From Stereocaulon alpinum (taxonomy: Eukaryota > Ascomycota > Lecanoromycetes > Lecanorales > Stereocaulaceae), in contig JAEUBA010000196.1 in assembly GCA_018257865.1 (NCBI GenBank), forward strand, positions 1 through 27,414: a stretch of DNA of 27,414 bases. The letters run 5' to 3'. Shown here in pieces: positions 20,128 through 27,414 of this stretch (position 1 is the first letter of the stretch; each line of letters starts with the position of its first letter). The position numbers were made by a program, and so were the translations under genes. A model generated the notes under the pieces. That model was not told the origin of the DNA. It ran no database searches and was given only the letters and a program-made list of their open reading frames with translations.

Positions 20128-20850
20128 GCATACGTAAATGTTGAGCAAGGGTTAGACCACGTGCGACATTCGGAAAATTGTTCAATACCAGAGTAGGTGC
20201 CATTATGTGCTTGCCTAGCTGATAGTACAGCAGATATGGATCCGGGTTCCAAATTGTCTGTTTCTAGGGTCAAGTCCCACTGGAAATACCGAAAGTGGCA
20301 CAACAGGCGTCAACTCCGGACCATATGTTACTATTCAGATGCAGCTTATTACGAACATAATCTGAATCTCTATCTACCAATATGATAATTGCCAGCACAA
20401 GCTATAATCTCATAGTTGTGGAGCTCGGCCGCTATCTTGATATCCTTAGGTGAAGTGAGCACAGATTGTAAGCGTGGACAAGCTCGCGGTAGCCCCTAGT
20501 GAGTGCCCCGCTGTGGGCTTAGCGTGCTGAAGCCTTTCAAACTCAATATACCTAGGAACTACTTAGAAACCAGACGAGTCATAACAGTCGAGCCCTTAGG
20601 GTACTGAGCCTCAGACTACCTTGAAGGTGTGTTCGTAGGCATGTTGTTGCTTGGGAAGAGGCGCTGTGCAAAGGCCGGGGGTATGACAGCACAGTATGGA
20701 GAGGTCACGGCGAGCTTATCACATCCTGGTCAGCTCCTTACGAACAGAACAAAGTTCAAAGTAATTTGCCCATATTCGACTCCATTGCCATTCAGCACAA
20801 TATCTTACTACAAATGTTAGGTAGTGTATGACCTATCTTTTTGAAATGAC
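20128..20850. other. intergenic, no gene supported
   Basis: Short open frames at 20197-20385 and 20629-20820 (+) show no domain, signal peptide or paired splice sites. Composition is normal (no RIP). Nothing else is seen. Confidence 0.4.
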
Positions 20851-20852
20851 CA

Positions 20853-21471
20853 TGCCACGCATCATCAACTCGTTAGATCTGTCTCCCGATGGCTCCAGAC
20901 GAGCCGTTCGATGATTCTCATGTTCTTGAGCCTTACGTTATGCCTCATCCTGGTCCTCGACAATTTGGATATGTTATGAACTCTCGTCCAGTATTTTCCT
21001 TTTTGAGCTCGAAAGTGTTCCGCGCCTCGAAAAGACAGCAGGGAACAACAGCATGCAGTGCCTGCTACATCACCTAGCTTTGCTCCGCTACCACTCTAGT
21101 CGTCACCTTTCAGAAGACCCTTTCGTCTTGCCAGTTTCCACGCAATACGTTACCTCTGGGCTATGTCATCTTTCAGTGCATGAAGCTTGCATCGTGGACG
21201 ATTGTCTTCCTGCCCGATATTTGCGTCTTATGTGGACTGGTACCTGCCGTGACGATGTAGAGTCCTCTTCACCGGTTGCTCCCTCTACACCTACTCCGTT
21301 TATGGAGATGGCCATTCTCCCGAAGGCAGCGAGACTGAAGGCAGCGAGACTTACCGCTTTGATCTCTTCCAGATACTTGAGCTAGTGGACAAAGAGTCCC
21401 CTGTCTTTCGTGCGTGCCAGCAGGAAGTCTCTTCGCCACTCCGATCTCTTTTCGTCCCTATCCTGCAGTAG
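20853..21471 (+). pseudogene. decayed paralogue of the four-helix membrane protein
   Basis: Pieces of the neighbouring family appear in different frames. A first-helix-like segment SMILMFLSLTLCLILVLDNL lies at about 20909-20970. The diagnostic third-helix box LGYVIFQCMKLASWTIVF (about 21156-21210) matches FGYFVFQCTKLVLWTAVV of the intact gene. A fourth-helix and tail segment VLFTGCSLYTYSVYGDGH (about 21259-21315) matches VLFVANCVHAFFVYQDH. The tail continues to a stop at 21469-21471. The distance between helix 3 and helix 4 is shorter than in the intact gene and no good intron joins the frames, so a deletion is likely. CA/TG are normal; decay is not by RIP. An unrecognised multi-intron gene model remains possible. 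Confidence 0.55.
21322..21351 (+). repeat. 15-bp perfect tandem duplication
   Basis: gaaggcagcgagact occurs twice in a row, encoding EGSET twice in the tail of the decayed membrane protein. It is in frame, so it could have arisen while the gene was active. Confidence 0.8.
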
Positions 21472-22490
21472 AAACAGTCATGCCATGTCCTGGGGTACAG
21501 GTTGGTGAGGCACTGACTGTCATTCGGGATTCCCTTGCGGGGCCCGCGTCGACTGGACTTGGAATGGTAACTTCCTCGTGGCAGCTTTCATCCGTTTCTG
21601 ATGCTGGTAATGTTGTGCTTGCGAAAGAGACCCCGACGTAGATGCGGATACGAGTAAGTTGTGGATAGTAGTCAAAGGCCACGAATTACGACTGCGCTCT
21701 GATGATTTGTTCCACAGAGCCAAGGATTCTTACGGGGTCCAAATCAATGCTTACCTGCGCAAAACAGCCAAATATCTGCGCTTGGTAGGCGCGATTTCAA
21801 GAGAGCGCAGTTTTGTCCCCTGGCATAAGAATTCGACACGCGATGCCGGATGTGACCGGTCAATTGATGACACGGCATTGACAGGTCAGACAGTGTGCGA
21901 GAACAGATGCAGCAGGCCTTAGGACTGTGCGCCAGGCGACGAAGTATAAAATTGCTCCTACACCTACCCATATACTCAGAGCTGACGGAAGTGGGAATCA
22001 ATTTGGTGAAACTAGCCGCGGTATGTCTGGTCACGGTCACGGGCTCTTTGTTCAGCAAAAATCTTCTGACATAGGTGGACAGTAGAGGACTACCGTACCC
22101 TGGTAGATACATAGAGACGTAAGCAGCGAACGAATGCTGTGATCGCATGATGGAAGTGTCTGCCTGGTTTGGGAGACCATAACTGCGGTAGTACTAGGGG
22201 TACCACTACACATTCATGTTCAACATCTCGACTCTGGGTTCTTCATTGCTTCCAACCAGTAGGTAACCTTACAGCAAAGAGAATACTGTGAATAGCAATT
22301 GCGTTAGATTGTCATATACCTCCTGCGCCTTGGGCAGATGTCATAGAAATGGTCAGTGGCAACGCAGTGTACGTGCAAAGTATATGTCAGCTTATGATAG
22401 AGATTTCCTGAATAGGGCACTTTGTATAGTGATGCTTACTTACAGAGCTATCCGAACGTGTCTACGAAGATCGAGAAATATACAGATCTA
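21472..22490. other. region without a supported gene
   Basis: Several open frames of 70-134 codons overlap on both strands without recognisable features. On the minus strand at about 21860-21998 a short frame encodes one clear membrane helix (WVGVGAILYFVAWR) but is bounded by stops. A donor/acceptor pair GTAAGC...CATCAG on minus (about 21698-21757) could belong to a lost gene. I see relics at most. Confidence 0.35.
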
Positions 22491-23225
22491 TCATGATGGT
22501 GCGCCAAATACCCTGTTGAAGTAGACCTTTGTATCATCACAGATCTCATCAACACCTTCCCAGGCCTCAAACTTGTCTTCGAGGTTATAGGCCGTCCATA
22601 GAATTTCCTCCCAATGACTTCTCTGCACGTCGAAGGCGAACGAGTCCAGGAACTTCTTATCAACGGTCCATGGACGTGGTAATTCACCTTTGGCGTCGTG
22701 TATGATGTGCGCATACTCGTTCCAAATCAGCCGGGGGTTGATTTTCGGATAGTTGTTGTGGACGAACAACACTCGAGGATCCTTAGCTGGGTTTCCATTT
22801 ATTATTGTCGTCTCAAGATAGTCTTCTACTGGATCGTGTTGGATCATTGCCGAGCCGTCCAAGCGGCCGTCGACCCTGTGTCCGAGGCTGCGAACACGTG
22901 TGTGGACGGCACAGTATGGTTCATCAAAGAACTCTGCCGCAGTGAAGAACGTGTCTTCATCGCCCTCATCAGATGCGCCTTGGGATAGCAAGGGGTAATA
23001 ATACTTCTTACCGAAGTGATTATGATACATGGCTAGGAGGGGCTTTTTTCGTGGGTTCTTTTAGAAAGGAATATTTCCCCAGTCAGTAGTTTGACGCGCC
23101 GTCAAGGGGGAAAGCGGTTCTTGTATGATATCGTAATACAATTGCGAAGCAGTGGAGGCCCAATAATCGGGGAAAGTGATGACGTCCTTCCCACAGAAGA
23201 GCAGCGCATACAAGGAAGACCTTTA
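22491..23225 (-). pseudogene. GT71-type alpha-mannosyltransferase fragment, truncated and frameshifted
   Basis: GT71 (MNN1/MNN2-type) enzymes are Golgi type II membrane proteins adding mannose to cell-wall glycans. The minus strand reads CGKDVITFPDYWAS and LYYDI (about 23120-23200) in one frame. A short IFLSKRTHEK segment (about 23050-23080) is in a second. From about 23060 down to the stop at 22491 a third frame gives LLAMYHNHFGKKYYYPLLSQ, GDEDTFFTAAEFF, MIQHDPVEDY and VLFVHNNYPKINPRLIW. This order matches the C-terminal half of the family (PDYW, SQGxxGDKETF, HDP, FVHxNxPK). The N-terminal half, with the membrane anchor and DxD metal site, is absent; ATG at 23030 is an internal Met. The frame changes are indels. 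A copia element begins about 100 bp upstream. Confidence 0.7.
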
Positions 23226-23469
23226 GAATATCAGTAAGCTATCGACTGATTGGTCATTGATTTGGGGTGGAACAATCTATTGCTATTGGAGTTGTTGCAG
23301 CTAGATAGAATTGCATGCAGAGATTTTATCTAGTACGCGTATAGAGGCCTTAGCAGGCCCTAACCCTAATAGGCTAGCTAAGCAAGCCTTGCTAAGTAAG
23401 CCTTAACTACTATAGTTTTTACTACTTATTCTAACGCTCCTATTTAAAACCGGCGGTGGTAAGGTAGCC

Positions 23470-24960
23470 TACTATCTAAGCTCCCTACTAATCACGCTCG
23501 TAGCTAGTCCCAGCTTATCTTAGAAAGGGCGGAATTCGTTAGGGGCGAGAGCCTTAGTTATACCGTTAGTAACTATATTAGTAGTATTATAATATTATAA
23601 GGTTAATTCGCTAGTTTCGGATACTATTTCGCGTATAAAATAAAACTTATTACGTATATATTTAGTACGCTAGTAGTTAATTAGATTAGTAGCTAATTTA
23701 ATAGCTACCTAGTTATCTCCTATTAACTTAATAGGCTTTATATCCTTTTTATTATAGCTAATCCTATATAGTAATTCGCTAAGGAAGAGAGATTCTTTAG
23801 TAGTATTATATTCGGTAACGTATTCCGCCTCTATAGTTAAATTAGTATAAAGAGTTTAAAGCTTACTAGACTAGCTTATTAGCCTATTCTATAGTTAAAA
23901 GATATAGCCTAATATTATATAAGAAGTATCTCTATTATCTAACTATAATAAGTCTATCTAACCGAGTAAGTTACCTTCTAGATTAACGCCTTTAGTAACG
24001 TCTCTAGGTCTATAGTATAGTCTAACTTCAGTAGTACCCGCTAGATATTTAATAATTCGTTTTACCGAATTAAGGTACTCGCTGGTAGGGTTAATAGAGA
24101 AACGTCTACTTTTTCCGACTATAAAAGCTAAGTCTAGACGTATTATTATTAATAACTATTATAATTCTCCTACTAGGGCGCGATAGACCTCCGCCTTAGT
24201 ACGGTCTACTACGTATTTATTAGGTACTTTAACTAAATTATTACCTTTATCTATCGGTAAGGTAATAGGGTAGTAGGATTCTATATCTACCTAAATAATA
24301 ACCCGCTTAGCGTATAAAGTCTAATTAATATAGATAGTATAGTTAGGGCGGTCTCGAATTATCGCTATCCCTAGATACTAGTTAATATTACTAAGGTATT
24401 TTATTCTAAATCGTTAGTCTAAATTCTATTTAAACTTAGCGATTAGGGCCTTATTAGGTCCGTATATAAGGATATTATTAATATAAAATATAACTATTAT
24501 ACTATTTTCGCTAGTAAATATAGAGTAGTCTTTAACTAGCCTAGTATATCCTAAGGACTCTATAAATTAGCGGACGGTTTTATACTATTCGCGAAGAGAC
24601 TACTTAAGGCTATATAGGGCGCGCTATAGTTAGTAGGTATTCGTAGGATTTCTATTAGTAAAGCTATAGGGTTACTTAACCTATACTTCCTCCGTTAGTA
24701 AAGATTCGAGGAAGGTAGTAATAATATTAGACTACTCTATTTTATAGTTATACTTAGCGTATAGTACTATTAGAATTCGTACTATAGTACCTTTAACTAT
24801 ACTTAAATAAGTCTTATTATAGTTAAGACCTTTAATTTACCTAAATCCCTTAACTACCTAGCGAGCTTTATACTAAGCGATCTCTCTATTAGGGTTTAAC
24901 TTATAAGTAAGGATCTAATATTTAGGTAAGAACGGGGGCTAGTATATCCTAAGTTACTAT
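23470..24960 (-). pseudogene. pol: copia reverse transcriptase and RNase H
   Basis: The reverse transcriptase shows YKAR-VVKGFR (about 24840-24875; the YKARLVxKGFxQ box) and IVIFYINNILIYGP (about 24460-24500), the YVDD box with both Asp changed to Asn. RNase H shows EAEYVTEYNTTKESLFLSEL (about 23775-23835; the (S)xEAEY box). RTKYIRNKFYFIREIVSE (about 23625-23690) corresponds to the TKHIDxxxHFIRE box. The terminal TKALAPNEFRPFL (about 23520-23560) is the usual copia C-terminus before the stop near 23480. The many TAG/TAA codons replace Gln/Trp/Arg codons. It is catalytically dead. Confidence 0.85.
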
Positions 24961-25649
24961 CTTTTCTAATAAGGCTAGTTTATCTTAGAAAGCTACTATC
25001 TATTTTTCTTTATTAGGGCTACTTAGGACCGTATAAATATTAGTAGGTATAGGAGGTATAGGTATAACTTTAGCTTTATATAATCTAGTAGTAATTCTCG
25101 CTACGAATCCCCTATTAAGTTACTTATAATTAAGCCTCTCCTTTATACGTATTCGTATAAGGCGAATATTTTCTATATTTACGACTATAGTCGCAGGAGT
25201 CTCTAACTATTACGGAGTTATAGTAGCCTAGGGACCTTCGGTCTCCTTAGGAGTCTACTCTAGCGCCGGTATCTACGCAGGAGTCTCGAATATATTATTA
25301 GATAAGTCGTTATTATTAGATAAGGAGTTAGATTTATTTAAATCGATATTCGTAACGTTAGGGTTATTCGAATCGTTTTCGTCCGAATTATTCGAATTAT
25401 TTATATCCGAATTGCTTATTAGATTAGCGTCTATAATAGCGGTTACGTTAGTAGCTTAGTTACCTTACTTAATTAGGTTAGCAGTTAGCGACTTTTATCG
25501 CTTAGTAGGGGTTTTCAACGAGTTAATAGTAAAGAATTCCTAGGAGTCGTTTTTATTAAATAACTCTTCTTCTTCGTCTACCCCTATAGCTTTACTATTA
25601 ATATAGGAGTCTAGCTCCTATCTTACCTAAGAGGATTTAAATATATATT

Positions 25650-26530
25650 TTCTTTATACGTCTTAAAAGCGGTATTAATTATTATAGAAACCGTAGCTAA
25701 GAAATTTAGCCTTAGTAGCCCTATTATCCAACTTCTTCCTTATTAGATTAGTATTATAGACGTAGGTAATATAGCTAAACGGTCTAAAGTTACTAATATT
25801 AGCCTTCTTACCTATCTAAGCCTTATAGGGAGTAGTAGACGGATCTACTAATAATAGCGACCTATTCTTAGTATAGATAATATAATTAATTACCTCGCCT
25901 TAGTAGGATTAGCTAAAGCCGGCGTCTCGCAGTACTATACGAACTCTACTAAATAGGGTTCGAAAAGTTCGCTCTATAATTATATTCTAATTCGGCGTAT
26001 ATAGCTCCGCTGGCTCCTATTAAATTCTAAAACTCCGCAGGATAGCTTATACTTCCTTAGAGGTATAGATTAGTTCGTTATCGCTAGTAAAGCGACTTAC
26101 TAGTCGTCCCTAAGTCTTTATTAATATCAGGTAATCGCGTAGTATTATTAGGAGATTAGTCTTAAATTTTATTATATAAATCCGAACTATATCAGTAGCC
26201 TTATATATAAAGGAGACGTAATAGTAGTAGCTACCTTTAGTAAGCTTAATTTACCTACTACTAGTAATATCTAAGGAGATCTTTACTCCTAGTACTAATT
26301 CCCGTTTTATTAGGTCTTATTAATAAGGAATTCTACTATAAATTTTAGTTATCTTCGTAATTACGCAGTCTTCGTAATATTTATACGGTAGTACTACTTT
26401 TTACAGCTTATCCGCTATCTTAGTATTAATTCCTAAGGCTACGTTTATAAGCTTCTTAACGTCTTATATACCTAAGTAACCTAGACGGCAGTGCTATTTA
26501 TCCTAAGATATATAATTAGCGAGAGGTTTC
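25650..26530 (-). pseudogene. pol: copia pre-integrase and integrase region
   Basis: At about 26340-26500 the minus strand reads CRLGYLGI-DVKKLINVAL, the H(R/K)RLGHLGxxxxxKL pre-integrase zinc-binding box with His/Cys partly converted to Tyr. The integrase core follows towards lower coordinates, but I did not place its three acidic residues with confidence. The upstream continuation is cut at 26636 by the LINE-2 insertion. Confidence 0.65.
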
Positions 26531-26635
26531 TTCGAAAATTATAATATATATAGTATCTTAGTATATTAAAGATCGAGTAAGTAACTATTACTTACTAAGG
26601 TTTTAGTAAGGAGTAATTTACTATCGCTACCGTTA

Positions 26636-27414
26636 ATTGATTGATTGGTTTATACGCCTATTCTAGTATCTATATATACTAATAAGGGTATTCTATTATA
26701 TTATTTATAAAACTAGTAGATAGTATACGTAGTATACCTTTCCTAGCTGTAAGAGAAACTATAGTATAGTGCCTAGATAAAAACTCCCGCTTATCCTTAA
26801 CGATATAATTACTTTTAGTCTGGGGATTACACCCTAGGCCTCCTTAATACTAGTAACTCTTAACTGTATTCTTTAATATTATACTAAGCGCTCTATAACA
26901 TTATTTCTAATACTAACTGTAATATACGCCCTTCGTACTATACTCAGCTCTTAAGGACCCTACTGTATTCTTCTATATCCTTTAACTTTATTATAGCGCT
27001 AAGCGCCCTATAACTTTCTTTAACCTTTACTATATTAATATAAGGGGGGGGGGGAGGAGGGGGTATATAGCCGTCCCGCAAGGGTTCGAGTTATTAGCGC
27101 TGATTAGTAGTATTTATTAGTATCCGTAGTAGTACCGGATTTAGCTGTTCGGTAGTTTACTAGTTAAGGATATAAAAAAGGGGGGAAGCTATATACACCG
27201 CCTAGGAGGCCTATACTTATATAAAGAATTAGATAGTATATATCCCGCCGGTCGTATTAGATAGTACTTACTTCTATCCTTATATACTTTGCTTTAGGGG
27301 GGAGCTAACCCTTCAGCTTATAATTATAGTTATACGGCGCCGCTTATACTAAAGGCTCGCCTAGCTACTTAGATAGGGGCCGTCCTTTTCTAAAATACGC
27401 CTTCTAATTTATAA
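26636..27414 (-). mobile_element. 3' part of a LINE-2 family element inserted in the copia element
   Basis: The TTGATTGATT repeat at 26637-26648 is a (AATC)n tail read on minus. The next 110 bp are the RIP-mutated version of 1-122. Further in, aaaactccc(g/t)cttatc (about 26780) is shared with the 3' UTR of LINE copies B and C (about 2555 and 6635), so the two LINE families look distantly related at their 3' ends. From 26860 to 27030 there is a diverged internal duplication around ctgtattctt...aagcgc(c/t)ctataac. No coding region was recognised before the window ends. Confidence 0.55.
27042..27063 (+). repeat. poly-G tract
   Basis: A run of about eleven G followed by gaggaggggg. Similar runs occur at about 10465 and 11490. 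G/C homopolymers contain no CpA/TpG and so survive RIP. Confidence 0.8.

Larger units (their letters stand above)
23325..26635 (-). mobile_element. RIP-degraded Ty1/copia retrotransposon (Pol region)
   Basis: The minus strand gives the copia order integrase, reverse transcriptase, RNase H from high to low coordinates, full of RIP stops. The low-coordinate edge is where dinucleotide composition flips, close to 23325. I see no LTR pair; the 5' part (LTR, gag, protease) lies beyond the LINE-2 insertion at 26636 or outside the window. Confidence 0.75.

Noticed and set aside
19936..20148. Minus-strand open frame with a hydrophobic stretch
   Set aside because: It lies opposite exon 3 of the spliced tetraspan gene, whose donor, CTAAC branch site and acceptor are strong; the antisense frame is a shadow.
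23358..23370. Telomere-like ccctaaccctaa (also near 3417-3425)
   Set aside because: Only two repeat units, inside mutated retroelement DNA; no extended array, so not a telomeric tract.
27085..27100. gggttcgagtta as a tRNA/SINE B box
   Set aside because: On the opposite strand to the element tail, no matching A box or cloverleaf; probably chance.

Overview
The window reads as an accessory, repeat-choked stretch of a filamentous ascomycete (Pezizomycotina-type) genome. The main sign is repeat-induced point mutation (RIP). From about 1 to 13980, 15350 to 16900 and 23325 to 27414, CpA and its complement TpG are almost absent and TpA is in great excess, while CpG, CpC and CpT survive. Many 60-base lines there have no CA or TG at all, whereas normal lines (e.g. 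14221-14280) have about nine. The mutated DNA still translates, with RIP-type stops and Cys-to-Tyr / Gly-to-Arg,Lys / Asp-to-Asn changes, into recognisable retroelement proteins. I cannot name the species. Layout: (1) 125-13980 is one Ty3/gypsy chromovirus on + (gag with CCHC knuckle, protease, RT, RNase H, integrase, chromodomain) that has been interrupted repeatedly. A 5'-truncated Tad1-like LINE (2432-4063, -) sits in the RT/RNase H boundary with a 15-bp target duplication, and itself contains a 590-bp TRIM-like element (3052-3641) with a 5-bp duplication. A much longer Tad1-like LINE (about 6501-13550, -) sits downstream of the chromodomain. A 74-bp retrotransposed tail (13770-13843) with a 13-bp duplication lies in what is probably the gypsy 3' LTR. 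(2) 13981-14956 is unmutated DNA with no gene I can support. (3) 14957-17030 holds two back-to-back large inverted-repeat elements whose arms are unrelated but whose loops carry the same short core element. (4) 17012-23225 is a gene island that escaped RIP: a secreted SGNH/GDSL hydrolase broken in two places, an intact three-exon four-helix membrane protein, a decayed paralogue of that protein, and a truncated, frameshifted GT71 mannosyltransferase fragment. (5) 23325-26635 is a RIP-killed Ty1/copia element on -, interrupted at 26636 by the 3' part of a second LINE family (to the window end), whose 3' tail also occurs, much less mutated, at 1-122. How it fits together: the only gene I would call functional is the spliced tetraspan protein at 19456-20127. 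The other host genes are decayed by indels, not by RIP, and the island is walled on both sides by RIP-inactivated, presumably heterochromatic retroelements. No operon, CRISPR array, tRNA or rRNA was seen. The most unusual structure is the paired inverted-repeat array at 14957-17030, where mutated and unmutated copies of the same arm can be compared base by base.
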